From assembly GCA_910588895.1 (NCBI GenBank), contig CAJUSS010000030.1, positions 1-27,810 of the forward strand: a stretch of 27,810 nucleotides of DNA, in the 5' to 3' direction. The first letter of the stretch is position 1; each line of letters starts with the position of its first letter. The notes beneath the pieces were generated by a model that worked only from the letters and a program-made list of their open reading frames with translations, made no database searches and had not been told where the DNA came from. The position numbers were made by a program, and so were the translations under genes. The DNA is from an uncultured Lachnospiraceae bacterium (GTDB lineage Bacteria > Bacillota > Clostridia > Lachnospirales > Lachnospiraceae). Positions 5,815 to 13,991 of this stretch are shown in pieces.

Positions 5815-8406
5815 ATGGAAAAGAAGCAAGGCAGGAGCAGAGAGAGCCGGGGGCATACACTGCTCCTTTCGATCATATTGGTCTTTTGTATCTTAGGTGC
5901 CGTTGTTTTTTCGGTGTCCCGGAAGCTGTCCGAGGAGATGTCAGCTTCCGCGATCCAAAACCTGAGCGAGAGCCTGGATCTGATCCGGTGTACCATAGAG
6001 GCGATCTTGAAAAATGAAGCGGAGTTCCAGAAGCTGGTCGCAAAGGAGATCGGGAATGCGGAGGACCCGGAGCGTTATATCTGTTCTTATGAGAAAAACC
6101 AGTCCATGGTCAAGATGTCGCTGATCCTGTCAGGAAAGACGGAAGGCGTGTCCAATACAGGGGATGTCTTTACCGAGGACGGCTTAGATCTTTCGCCGGA
6201 AAGGACGGTAGACGGGCTGCAGGTCTCAAGATCTTATGTGAACTACATGGGGGCTTGGGCGTATACGATGAAATGTCCGGTGGAAAAGGATGGGAAGGAG
6301 ATCGGATCCCTCTATATCGAGTATATCTATGATACACTGGACCGGTCGCTGCCGTCTGGGTTTTATAATGACAAAGCGGTCCTCTATATCATGGATGCAA
6401 AGAGCGAGCGTTTTGTGCTGAAGCCTAAAGGGATGGGGCAGCGCAGCGCGGGCCACTTAGATCTTACCGATTTTTACCGGGCGAACAGCATCGTCGATGA
6501 AGAGCTGCGGGCAGAGGTCGCTGCTTGTCTGGAGAGCGGGAAGGATATCTTATTCTATCATGATATCCGGAACGTGAACGCGCTGAATTATATGTGGTCG
6601 GTCAATGATGGGACCGTCTTCCTGGTGGGGTATGTGCCGGTGGAGGCGATCCAGCAGGAGGGCCGGACCGTGAACCAGAACATCCTGATCGTGGTGGTGG
6701 TCATGCTGGCGGCGTTCTTCTTGTGCTGCATCCTCTATTATCTCAACCAGAGGCAGCAGGAAAAGATCAGGAGGGAGCGGGAAAAGGAACGGGAGCTCCA
6801 TAACAAGCAGCTGGCAGAAGCGCTGCAGGCGGCCCAGATCGCCAGTGGATCTAAGACCACCTTCCTTTCCAATATGTCCCATGATATCCGCACCCCGATG
6901 AACGCAGTCCTTGGCTTTACCACCTTACTGGCCCTGGACGCGGACGATCCGGTCAAGGTGCGGGAATATACAAAGAAGATCATGGCATCAGGCCAGCATC
7001 TGCTCAGCCTGATCAACGATGTCCTGGACGTATCAAAGATCGAGAGCGGGAAGATGGTGCTGACAGTGGACCGGTTCACCTTAAAAGATCTGGTGGCTTC
7101 CGTGGATGCGATCATCCGGCCCATGGCAAAGGCAAAAGACCAGTCCTTCCATGTGGAAGTGACCGGGATCAAGCACGATCATCTGCTGGGCGATGAGACC
7201 AGGGTCGATCAGATCCTGCTCAATCTCCTTTCCAATGCAGTGAAATACACGCAGGCGGGAGGGAACATCTGGTTCCGTATCATCGGCCTCAAGCAGCGTT
7301 CCAGCCAGTATGAGCATATCCGGATCGAGGTGGAGGATGACGGCTACGGGATGAGCCAGGACTACCTGGAGACTATATTTGACGCGTTCACCAGAGCAGA
7401 GAACAGTACCACGAACAAGGTACAGGGCACTGGGCTGGGGATGGCGATCACAAAGAACATAGTGGATCTGATGGGAGGGACCATAGAGGTCTTCAGTGAG
7501 ATCGATAAAGGGAGCCTTTTCAGGGTCGAGCTGGGCTTCCGCATACCGGAGAGCCAGGCGGATGAACACTTCTGGGAGAAATGCAAGATCGGGCGGATCC
7601 TGGTGGTGGATGGGGACGAAGAGGTCTGTGATAACATCCGGCTGCAGATGAAGGACACGGATGTCCAGATCGATGTGGCCCACAGTGTGGGTGAGGCCCT
7701 GGAGCAGATGCAAAAGGGCAGCTGCAAGAGAGACTGTCAGGCGATCCTCTTAGACTGGGAGCTGCCGGACACGGATCCGATCCGGGCAGCAGTCAAGCTG
7801 CGGGAGTGCATATCCGATACGGTACCGGTCTTCTTCATGGTCTCCTATGGGGCGGAAGGCATAGAAGGAGCCTTCCAGATCGAGAACGCCAAGCTTTTGG
7901 AAAAGCCCTTCTTTGTCTCTGCATTGAAAGAAAAGATCCTGGAGGTGCAGGCGGAGCAGAGCGATACGATCTTTGCGGAGGAAGGAGCGGATAACAGCCT
8001 GGAAGGACTGCATTTCCTGGCCGCGGAGGACAATGAGATCAACGCGGAGATCTTGACAGAGCTTTTGGATATCGAGGGTGCCAGCTGCGAGGTCGTGGAA
8101 AACGGAAAGCTGGCGGTGGAGCGTTTTGCAGATGCCGCCACAGACGAGTTTGACGCGATCCTCATGGATGTCCAGATGCCGGTCATGAACGGTTACGAGG
8201 CGACGAGGGCGATCCGGACATTAAAGCGGGACGATGCCACACTGATCCCCATCATCGCCATGACGGCCAACGCATTTGCGGAGGATGAAAAGGCGGCGCT
8301 GGAGGCGGGCATGGATGTCCATGTGGCAAAGCCGATCGATATCGAGTTGTTAAAGAAAGTCATCAGGCAATGTTTGCAGAGAAAGGGATTAAGAAATGAA
8401 ACGTGA
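5815..8406 (+). CDS. Membrane hybrid histidine kinase with two receiver domains
   Basis: An 863-residue sensor kinase from ATG 5815, preceded by GGAGAG; an upstream in-frame GTG at 5797 is less likely. Membrane segments at about 15-35 and 289-309 flank an extracytoplasmic sensor region of about 250 residues. A short linker leads to the HisKA box with phosphorylated His356 (NMSHDIRTPMNA), then an ATPase domain (LLSNAVKYTQ, DDGYGMS, GTGLGMAI). Receiver 1 has Asp647 (LLDWELPDTD) with a somewhat altered acidic pocket (VVDGDEE); receiver 2 has Asp785 (LMDVQMPVMNGYEA) and Lys in AKPID. There is no output domain and no HPt domain, so phosphate must pass to partners encoded elsewhere. Its stop overlaps the start of the lipoprotein gene, implying the two act together. 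Confidence 0.92.
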   Translation: MEKKQGRSRESRGHTLLLSIILVFCILGAVVFSVSRKLSEEMSASAIQNLSESLDLIRCTIEAILKNEAEFQKLVAKEIGNAEDPERYICSYEKNQSMVKMSLILSGKTEGVSNTGDVFTEDGLDLSPERTVDGLQVSRSYVNYMGAWAYTMKCPVEKDGKEIGSLYIEYIYDTLDRSLPSGFYNDKAVLYIMDAKSERFVLKPKGMGQRSAGHLDLTDFYRANSIVDEELRAEVAACLESGKDILFYHDIRNVNALNYMWSVNDGTVFLVGYVPVEAIQQEGRTVNQNILIVVVVMLAAFFLCCILYYLNQRQQEKIRREREKERELHNKQLAEALQAAQIASGSKTTFLSNMSHDIRTPMNAVLGFTTLLALDADDPVKVREYTKKIMASGQHLLSLINDVLDVSKIESGKMVLTVDRFTLKDLVASVDAIIRPMAKAKDQSFHVEVTGIKHDHLLGDETRVDQILLNLLSNAVKYTQAGGNIWFRIIGLKQRSSQYEHIRIEVEDDGYGMSQDYLETIFDAFTRAENSTTNKVQGTGLGMAITKNIVDLMGGTIEVFSEIDKGSLFRVELGFRIPESQADEHFWEKCKIGRILVVDGDEEVCDNIRLQMKDTDVQIDVAHSVGEALEQMQKGSCKRDCQAILLDWELPDTDPIRAAVKLRECISDTVPVFFMVSYGAEGIEGAFQIENAKLLEKPFFVSALKEKILEVQAEQSDTIFAEEGADNSLEGLHFLAAEDNEINAEILTELLDIEGASCEVVENGKLAVERFADAATDEFDAILMDVQMPVMNGYEATRAIRTLKRDDATLIPIIAMTANAFAEDEKAALEAGMDVHVAKPIDIELLKKVIRQCLQRKGLRNET

Positions 8407-9718
8407 CGGAGAAGGTAGATCCAAAAGGATAGCCGCTGTCTGCCTGATCGGGATAGGGACTGTTTTGCTGGGCGCCTGCAACAGCAAGGAGGAGAAGGGT
8501 AAAAACCTCATTGAAGCTGAGGAAGAGGAGGTGCAGGTGGTGGCCCTGTTCAGCCCCATGGAAAAGACCGATCCCAACAGCGATAATGTTGCCAGGAACG
8601 CAATGGAGCAGACGGTCTGCCTGGCTGAGGAGAAGATGGGCATACAGGTGGACTATATAACGTATACAGCGGAAGACTACCAGGATAAGACCTATGATGA
8701 AGTGGCGCTGGACCGGGTGCGCAATAACATGGACGATCTGTATCTGCTGAACCCGGACACGATCCTGACCTTAGGCGAGGAAGGGCTGCTGATGGATCTG
8801 TCCGGGCTGGACAACGCAAAGGATCTGCGGGAGATCGTCAAAACGGCGAACACGGTAGACGGAAAGCTGGTCGCGATCCCACAGGAGGTGGTCGCTTACG
8901 GTCTGTTCGTCAATAAGGATATGTTCGATCGGTATGACCTGGCGCTGCCGGAAACACCGGAGGACTTTTTGGAATGCTGCCGGGTGTTTAAGGAGAACGG
9001 GATCGAGACCCCCATCGGCGCCAACCGCTGGTGGCTGGAGCTTCTTGTATTTGCCATCGCCTATGCGGATCTGTACAATGGAGGGGATACAGAAGCCCAG
9101 ATCGCGGCACTCAACAGCGGAGAGAGCAGATACAGCGACTATATGCGCCCTGGCTTTTCATTTTTGCAGGAGCTGATCGACCGCGGCTACATCGATGCAA
9201 AAAAAGCGCTCGTCAGTGAGGCGATCGAAGGGGAAGGACCGGATTTCCTGGCACAGAAGACCCCGATCGTCATGGCCTATTGGGGTGCGGCCAATGCGGA
9301 TACCGCCTATGGAGCCCCGGATTTTGATATGCGGGTGATCGGATTCCCCAGCAGCCGTGGCCAGATGCCGGTCATGCCGATGACCGGCATCGCCGTGGGC
9401 ACAGGTTCGGAGCATGCAGAGGATGCCATGGCGATGCTGGATGTGATGGTCTCCGACGAGGCGCTCCAGATGTATGCAGAGATCAACAAGGTGATCTCGC
9501 CTTCAAAGAACGTAGAGGTAGAGTGCATCCCGGCGCTAAAGCCCTTGAACGACAAGATCAAGGAGGGGATCTATGTCCTGGGCTCGAATGCAGGGATGAA
9601 GGTGGAGCAGTGGGGGAACACCTGTCAGATCGTACGCGAGCTGCTGGAAGGGGCTACGATAGACCAGTGCATGGCAAGGTTCGATCAGCTGCAGGAGGAG
9701 GCTCTGCGGGACCAGTAA
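8396..9718 (+). CDS. Extracellular solute-binding lipoprotein, likely kinase ligand sensor
   Basis: A 440-residue protein with a basic N-terminus, a hydrophobic segment (AAVCLIGIGTVLLGAC) and a lipobox L25-G-A-C28, so it should be exported and lipid-anchored to the outer face of the membrane. The remainder has the pattern of ABC solute-binding proteins for sugars or oligosaccharides (VDGKLVAIPQEVVAYGLFVN, then LPETPEDFLECCRVFKENGI and TPIVMAYWGAANAD). Its start codon lies 11 bases inside the end of the kinase gene, so translation is probably coupled. No permease or ATPase gene follows; a strong new promoter does. I infer that it binds a ligand for the hybrid kinase rather than feeding a transporter, though a shared permease elsewhere is possible. 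Confidence 0.85.
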   Translation: MKRDGEGRSKRIAAVCLIGIGTVLLGACNSKEEKGKNLIEAEEEEVQVVALFSPMEKTDPNSDNVARNAMEQTVCLAEEKMGIQVDYITYTAEDYQDKTYDEVALDRVRNNMDDLYLLNPDTILTLGEEGLLMDLSGLDNAKDLREIVKTANTVDGKLVAIPQEVVAYGLFVNKDMFDRYDLALPETPEDFLECCRVFKENGIETPIGANRWWLELLVFAIAYADLYNGGDTEAQIAALNSGESRYSDYMRPGFSFLQELIDRGYIDAKKALVSEAIEGEGPDFLAQKTPIVMAYWGAANADTAYGAPDFDMRVIGFPSSRGQMPVMPMTGIAVGTGSEHAEDAMAMLDVMVSDEALQMYAEINKVISPSKNVEVECIPALKPLNDKIKEGIYVLGSNAGMKVEQWGNTCQIVRELLEGATIDQCMARFDQLQEEALRDQ

Positions 9719-9722
9719 GAGA

Positions 9723-9751
9723 TTGACACGAGTAACTGCATGGTTTATACT
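9723..9751 (+). promoter_or_regulatory. Sigma-70-type promoter before the ThrE remnant
   Basis: Consensus TTGACA (9723-9728) and TATACT (9746-9751) with a 17-base spacer, starting 5 bases after the lipoprotein stop codon. Confidence 0.85.
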
Positions 9752-9755
9752 ATCC

Positions 9756-9767
9756 ACTGATATCAGT
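9756..9767. promoter_or_regulatory. 12-bp perfect palindrome at the ThrE promoter
   Basis: ACTGATATCAGT is a perfect inverted repeat just downstream of the -10 box, at the expected transcription start. The position suits a repressor site; which regulator would bind is unknown. Confidence 0.45.
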
Positions 9768-9818
9768 CACAGCCGCTGGATACCGGCGGCAGCAAAAAGG
9801 ATAGAAGAGGATAAGGAT

Positions 9819-10118
9819 ATGGATGTAGTGGGATCCACAGTGGATGTGATCCATGGCGGCGAGGAGGAAAGGATGGACTGCCTCCTGGCGGTGGTCATGG
9901 ATATCGGAGAGCTCTTGCTCACGCACGGGGCGGAGGTGGACCGTGTGGAGGATACGATCATGTTGGTGCTCCCCAAGATCCAGCTCACCAATTCCCTGCG
10001 GGATATGATCAACGGAGACATGATCAGCGGGCTTTTAAATATGAGCTAGGCGCTCTTAAAGGCGATCGCGGTGGCTATGGGGTTCGCGAGCATCCTGCTG
10101 TTTGGAGGCGGCGTATGA
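9819..10118 (+). pseudogene. ThrE-type exporter, N-terminal subunit, internally deleted
   Basis: From ATG 9819 the translation begins like the first subunit of the two-gene threonine/serine exporter family (DUF1212/ThrE): MDIGELLLTHGAEVDRVEDT is the conserved opening motif. It then jumps from LVLPKIQLTN to a late part of the family, meets TAG at 10047-10049, and continues in the same frame after the stop with AFASILLFGGG-like membrane sequence (ALLKAIAVAMGFASILLFGG) to TGA at 10116-10118, which overlaps the next gene's ATG. Intact subunits are roughly 250 residues; about 99 codons remain. I read this as a gene broken by a large in-frame deletion plus a nonsense codon, although the promoter upstream looks intact. 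Confidence 0.7.
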
Positions 10119-10447
10119 AGGCTTATGTGATCCAAACACTGATGGGGATAGCCGGTTCGTTGGGATTTGCGGTCTTGTTTGGCGTCTCTGACCGAAAGCT
10201 GTCCTGGATCGCGGTCGGGAGCGGGTTAGGCTGGGCGGTCTGTCTGCTGTGCGTCGCCAACGGATACGGGATGTTCATCGGGCTGTTCTTTGCCAGCTTA
10301 TTTGTGGCAGCGATCAGCGAGATCTCGGCCCGGGTCTTGAAAACGCCGGTGATCCTCATGCTGGTGCCTATGCTGATCCCGGAGATCCCCGGCGGGGATC
10401 TGTATTATACGATGTCCCACCTGCGCCATACGCTCTGGTGGACCTAG
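10115..10447 (+). pseudogene. ThrE-type exporter, C-terminal subunit, truncated
   Basis: This 110-residue ORF matches the small membrane subunit (DUF3815-like) that pairs with the ThrE N-terminal subunit. Four hydrophobic helices are visible, with the typical stretches WIAVGSGLGWAV and PMLIPEIPGGDLYYTM. Intact members run to about 150 residues with at least one more helix, whereas this one ends shortly after the PGGDLYYTM motif at a TAG. The 4-base ATGA overlap with the upstream remnant is the usual arrangement for this pair. With both halves damaged, export activity is unlikely; the short form might still be translated, because its start region is intact. Confidence 0.65.
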
Positions 10448-10506
10448 TGTGCGGCCATATCTCTATATCCGGATAGATCAAAGAAGTACACAGAGCGAGG
10501 AAGGAA

Positions 10507-10752
10507 ATGACCCTTGAAAATGTGACCAATATCGCGGGCCTGTTCGAGATCATCAATAAGTGTAAGGGAAATGTAGAGCTGGTCTCGGAAGAAGGGGACC
10601 GGATCAACTTAAAGTCAAGGCTTTCCCAGTATCTGGCCGTGGCCGGGGTGTTCGCCCATGGATACGCCAGACAGCTGGAGCTGATCATCGAGGATCAGGA
10701 GGATCTGGAGATGATCATGGAGTTCATCGTCAGTGGAAAGTCCCGGGAATAA
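10507..10752 (+). CDS. HPr-like protein lacking the active-site histidine
   Basis: An 81-residue soluble protein with the size and alternating strand-helix pattern of HPr, the PTS phosphocarrier. The middle (EGDRINLKSRLSQYLAVAGV) aligns with the Ser46 and second-helix region of HPr, and the C-terminus (QEDLEMIMEFIVSG) with its last helix. The usual LHARP active-site loop is missing; the N-terminus reads NVTNIAGLFEIINKCKGNVE, so phosphocarrier function is unlikely. Such HPr-like proteins are common in clostridia and their role is not known to me. It follows the ThrE remnants and precedes a strong terminator, so it may be the last working gene of that transcript. Confidence 0.65.
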   Translation: MTLENVTNIAGLFEIINKCKGNVELVSEEGDRINLKSRLSQYLAVAGVFAHGYARQLELIIEDQEDLEMIMEFIVSGKSRE

Positions 10753-10768
10753 AGGACCAGGGATAAAG

Positions 10769-10818
10769 AAGATCTGCCGCAGCGGGCATAAAGATGTGTG
10801 CCGCGGCAGATCTTTTTT
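10769..10818 (+). terminator. Intrinsic terminator after the HPr-like gene
   Basis: A perfect 12-bp stem (AAGATCTGCCGC with GCGGCAGATCTT) closes a 22-base loop and runs into six Ts. It isolates the ThrE/HPr-like unit from the MarR operon. Confidence 0.88.
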
Positions 10819-10913
10819 CGCGTCCCTGCCTGTGTGACAGGCCCTTTTTGCAGCGGCCCTCTTGGACAGCCTGTGAAAAATAAGGATCCGCTCTTTGCAA
10901 ACATAAAAAAGGC

Positions 10914-10942
10914 TTGACAATAGTATGTATAAATACTATTAT
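10914..10942 (+). promoter_or_regulatory. Sigma-70-type promoter of the MarR-MATE operon
   Basis: Consensus TTGACA (10914-10919) and TATTAT (10937-10942) with a 17-base spacer, about 35 bases before the MarR start codon. Confidence 0.85.
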
Positions 10943-10959
10943 AGTCTGTATAAAATACT
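10921..10959. promoter_or_regulatory. Two tandem operator-like palindromes over the MarR promoter
   Basis: TAGTATGTATAAATACTA (10921-10938) is an almost perfect 18-bp palindrome lying between and into the promoter boxes. TAGTCTGTATAAAATACT (10942-10959) is a diverged copy starting 21 bases later, two helical turns away on the same face. Placement and symmetry fit autorepression by the MarR protein encoded just downstream. Confidence 0.65.
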
Positions 10960-10976
10960 TTTAGGGAGGCGGCAGG

Positions 10977-11435
10977 ATGTTTGATATGATAAGGAACGGC
11001 GAGTTTTACTCCGTCTGGTCCAAGGGGACGGCGCTGTATGTCCGATGGGCGAACGTCCAGGGGATCGGTTATCCGGAACTGATGGTCCTGTATGCGATGA
11101 AGACAAAGGACCGGCTGACCCAGAAGGAGATCGGGGAAGGCTATGGGCTTTTGAAGCAGACGGTCAATACGGTGATCCGGGATCTGAAGGCCAGAGGCTA
11201 CATCACACTGGAGCCGTCAAAGGAGGATAAGCGGGAAAAGCTGCTGAGCTTCACGCAGGAGGGAGAGCAGTACGCCTTTAGGATGGTGGAGCCGCTGCTC
11301 TGTGCCGAGGAGCGGGTGTGCAAACGGATTGGGTATGAGCGGATGGAACAGCTGCAGGATATCATGGAACTATTTAATCTGTTATTTGAAAGAGAGGTGA
11401 CGGATCATGCAGGGAAAAATGGACAAGATGAGTGA
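10977..11435 (+). CDS. MarR-family transcriptional regulator
   Basis: A 152-residue cytoplasmic DNA-binding protein of typical MarR length. The winged helix-turn-helix is visible at about 40-95: LTQKEIGEGYGLLKQTVNTV forms the helix-turn-helix and the wing is ITLEPSKEDKREKLLSFT, with the family's conserved D-x-R pattern as DKREK. Flanking helices would form the dimer interface. ATG 10977 follows AGGGAGG at 7 bases. Two palindromes sit over its promoter, so it probably represses itself and the MATE gene, whose start overlaps its end by 29 bases. The ligand is unknown; release by a substrate of the pump is the usual model. Confidence 0.92.
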   Translation: MFDMIRNGEFYSVWSKGTALYVRWANVQGIGYPELMVLYAMKTKDRLTQKEIGEGYGLLKQTVNTVIRDLKARGYITLEPSKEDKREKLLSFTQEGEQYAFRMVEPLLCAEERVCKRIGYERMEQLQDIMELFNLLFEREVTDHAGKNGQDE

Positions 11436-12714
11436 GCGGGATCGTTTTTTTTGCTATGTGATCCCGTCGGTGCTGTCCTTTGCGCTGTCGGGGATCTACG
11501 CGATCGTGGACGGCTTTTTTGTGGGGAACAGCATCGGGGACAGCGGGCTCTCCGCGATCAATATCGCCTATCCGATCGTGGCCGTGCTGCAGGCGCTGGG
11601 GACGGGGATCGGTATGGGAGGCGCGATCTACTATTCGATCAGCATGGCCCAGGAGAAAGAGCAGAAGGCCAGAAGATTCATCGCAGGCAGTCTGTGGCTG
11701 CTGCTGCTCACCAGTGTGGTCCTGACAGCCGTCATCTATCTTTCGGCAACGCCCCTTTTGGGCCTTTTGGGGGCCAGGGGAGAGCTCATGGCTTTAGGGG
11801 AGGCGTATATCACAGTCATCGCACTGGGAGCCATGCCGCAGATCTTCGGGACCGGACTGGTCCCTTTTATCCGCAATCATGGCGGTCCCTTTTATGCGAT
11901 GATAGCTATGGGTGCCGGGTTCATCACGAACATCCTTCTGGACTGCCAGTTTGTATGGGTCATGGAGCTGGGGATCAAGGGAGCGGCCTGGGCGACGGTC
12001 ATCGGGCAGGGGGTGACCATGCTGACCGCAGTGTTCTATCTGCTGCGAAAAAAGCAGATCGTGATGAAGATCTCCCTGGAGGAGGCTGTGTATACGGCTC
12101 GCTCGGTCGTGAAGATCGGGATCGCTCCCTTTGGCCTGACCATGACGCCGAACATCACCCTGATGATCGTCAATCGTTTTTCCATGGCCTATGGCGGAGA
12201 GAAGGCCGTGGCGGTCTATGCCTGTATCGCCTATATCGTCTGCATCGTTTATCTGATGCTGCAGGGGGTCGGAGATGGGAGCCAGCCGCTGATGAGCCGG
12301 TATCACGGAGAAAAAAAGCCGGATATGCTAAAGGATACCCAGAAGGCCGCCTATGGGACGGCGCTTTTCCTGTCGATAGCCAGCGGCTTCCTTATGTTCG
12401 TGGTCAGGGACAGCATCGGGCCGCTCTTTGGCGCGTCGGAGGAGGTCAGCAGAAAGATTGGGCAGATCATCCCCATCTTCCTTGTGGCGCTGCCCTTTGT
12501 GGCGGTCAACCGGATCACCACCGCATGCTTTTACGCCACGGAAAAGGATAAGGTCTCCTATATCCTGACCTATATAGAGCCAGCGCTCATGCTGGTCCTG
12601 ATGCTCCTCTTGCCGCCGTTTTTAGGCGGACAGGTCATGATCTGGTGGAGCACGGTCCTGGCAGGGGTCCTGGCGGCTGTGCTGTCGGTGGGATTGAAGT
12701 GGGTATATGGGTGA
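11407..12714 (+). CDS. MATE-family multidrug/cation antiporter
   Basis: A 435-residue integral membrane protein with about 12 hydrophobic segments, the usual MATE length. Family features include the N-terminal stretch SGIYAIVDGFFVGNSIGDSG, the repeat-like second half beginning near GIAPFGLTM, and polar loop motifs such as FIRNHGGP. MATE proteins export drugs or organic cations in exchange for Na+ or H+. The gene overlaps the MarR gene by 29 bases, so translation is likely coupled and expression should follow MarR de-repression. An alternative in-frame ATG (M-S-E-R-D) a few codons downstream would shorten the N-terminus slightly. No clear terminator follows. The substrate cannot be read from the sequence. 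Confidence 0.92.
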   Translation: MQGKMDKMSERDRFFCYVIPSVLSFALSGIYAIVDGFFVGNSIGDSGLSAINIAYPIVAVLQALGTGIGMGGAIYYSISMAQEKEQKARRFIAGSLWLLLLTSVVLTAVIYLSATPLLGLLGARGELMALGEAYITVIALGAMPQIFGTGLVPFIRNHGGPFYAMIAMGAGFITNILLDCQFVWVMELGIKGAAWATVIGQGVTMLTAVFYLLRKKQIVMKISLEEAVYTARSVVKIGIAPFGLTMTPNITLMIVNRFSMAYGGEKAVAVYACIAYIVCIVYLMLQGVGDGSQPLMSRYHGEKKPDMLKDTQKAAYGTALFLSIASGFLMFVVRDSIGPLFGASEEVSRKIGQIIPIFLVALPFVAVNRITTACFYATEKDKVSYILTYIEPALMLVLMLLLPPFLGGQVMIWWSTVLAGVLAAVLSVGLKWVYG

Positions 12715-12782
12715 GCAGTTGGGTGAGAAGATCTGTGGTCATGCAATAAACTAGTTGATTTATCCATTGTTTTCGTTTACAT

Positions 12783-12824
12783 TATAATAATAAGGACAAG
12801 CGCAATATTATGTGTTAGCACTAA
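12783..12824 (+). promoter_or_regulatory. Promoter and operator-like site of the LacI-type gene
   Basis: A consensus -10 box TATAAT lies at 12783-12788; no good -35 box is at the right distance. Downstream, TGTTAGCACTAA at 12813-12824 has TTAG-CA-CTAA symmetry and shares TGTTAGCA with the site in the Tm-1 promoter, suggesting autoregulation by the LacI-type repressor. AT-rich arms (AATATTA and TAATATT) flank it. Confidence 0.5.
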
Positions 12825-12853
12825 TATTATGATGAAAGAGAAGGATGATCGAC

Positions 12854-13864
12854 ATGGCAAGGAAAAAAGTCACATTGGATGACATCGCCCGGGAGACGGG
12901 ATTGTCAAAATATTCTGTATCCAGGGCCTTGGCTGGAAAACCAGGGGTGAGCGAGGAGACCCGGCAGAAGGTACTGACCGCCTGCAATGCGCTGGGATAT
13001 GTCAAAAAGGACCAGGCGGCCCCTGTTTCGGTGGATCATTATGTGGTGATGCTCATCCCTCAAAACGATGCCCAGGATCCTTCTTTTTGGATGAAGGTCA
13101 TACTTGGGGTGGAGAGCGAACTGAACAAAAACCATTATACCCTCCGATTAAGGGTCATCGAGCAGATGGATGAGGAGGTCGACGATAACGAGCTCAGGGA
13201 GGCATCGGCGATCATCTTTGCAGGCTATAAGAGCCTTCCTTGTGTGTCAAGGCTGGAGGGCTTCCAAAAACCGGTCATGGTGATGACCTATCCGCCCTAT
13301 AATATGTTCGGCTATGACACGATCTGCCTGAGCGACAGGGAGGGAGCCTGCGTGCTCTGTGAAAAGATGATCTCTATGGGCCATAAACAGATCGCCTATT
13401 TCGGGCCTATGGACCGGCCTTCTATGAAAAAGCGCTTTGACGGCATCTATGAGGCTGTGAAGAACAGTGATGCCCAGATCGTGGCCGTATGGGATAAGTC
13501 CAATTACTATGAGGCCGAGGATATCTACACGGAACTAGAAGAGCGGAAGGAGAAAGGGACCCTCCCCACGCTGATCATGTGCAGTACAGATGCGTATGCC
13601 CAGTCCCTCATGTTCATCTTGAACAAATTGGGATTGCGTATCCCGCACGATATCTCGATCACCGGCTTTAACAGCGATCTAGACAGCGCGCTCCCGATCC
13701 CCTTTACCAGTATGGGGATCAGCAAGAAGCGCTACGGAGAAGCTGCTGTGTATCACCTGATGCAGCGGATCGAGCGGCCGGACCTGCCGGTGAGGCGGAT
13801 CTATCTGTCGCCTCAGATGTACCTTAGTGAGACCACAAGGTCGTTGGATCAAAAGATCCTTTGA
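12854..13864 (+). CDS. LacI-family transcriptional regulator
   Basis: A 336-residue regulator with an N-terminal LacI helix-turn-helix (KVTLDDIARETGLSKYSVSR, then ALAGKPGVSEETRQKVL) followed by a periplasmic-binding-protein-like ligand domain with family marks such as MGHKQIAYFGP and the late PHDISITGFNSD. I choose ATG 12854 because AGAGAAGG at 12837-12844 is 9 bases upstream; the earlier ATG at 12845 abuts that site and is too close. It is followed by its own terminator. The genes downstream form the Tm-1/ABC operon, and a shared TGTTAGCA motif lies in both promoters, so it is the likely local repressor. Its effector is probably the transported compound or a product of it. Confidence 0.92.
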   Translation: MARKKVTLDDIARETGLSKYSVSRALAGKPGVSEETRQKVLTACNALGYVKKDQAAPVSVDHYVVMLIPQNDAQDPSFWMKVILGVESELNKNHYTLRLRVIEQMDEEVDDNELREASAIIFAGYKSLPCVSRLEGFQKPVMVMTYPPYNMFGYDTICLSDREGACVLCEKMISMGHKQIAYFGPMDRPSMKKRFDGIYEAVKNSDAQIVAVWDKSNYYEAEDIYTELEERKEKGTLPTLIMCSTDAYAQSLMFILNKLGLRIPHDISITGFNSDLDSALPIPFTSMGISKKRYGEAAVYHLMQRIERPDLPVRRIYLSPQMYLSETTRSLDQKIL

Positions 13865-13897
13865 ACGATCGTGTATAAAGATGCCATTATGGAAAAG

Positions 13898-13932
13898 ATA
13901 CCTTTGCTCAAGGAGAGCAGAGGTATTTTTTT
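13898..13932 (+). terminator. Intrinsic terminator after the LacI-type gene
   Basis: A 12-bp stem (ATACCTTTGCTC with GAGCAGAGGTAT, one G-T pair) with a 5-base loop runs into seven Ts, separating the regulator transcript from the operon promoter that follows. Confidence 0.88.
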
Positions 13933-13991
13933 GTCCATTCGTCATCTAACAAGATCACATCATAAAATTTTGATAATTAAATATAAAGTTA

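Noticed and set aside
11451..12551. 366-codon plus-strand ORF inside the MATE gene
   Set aside because: It is a frame shadow: the translation is Arg/Gly/Asp-rich without domains, while the overlapping frame encodes a clear MATE protein.
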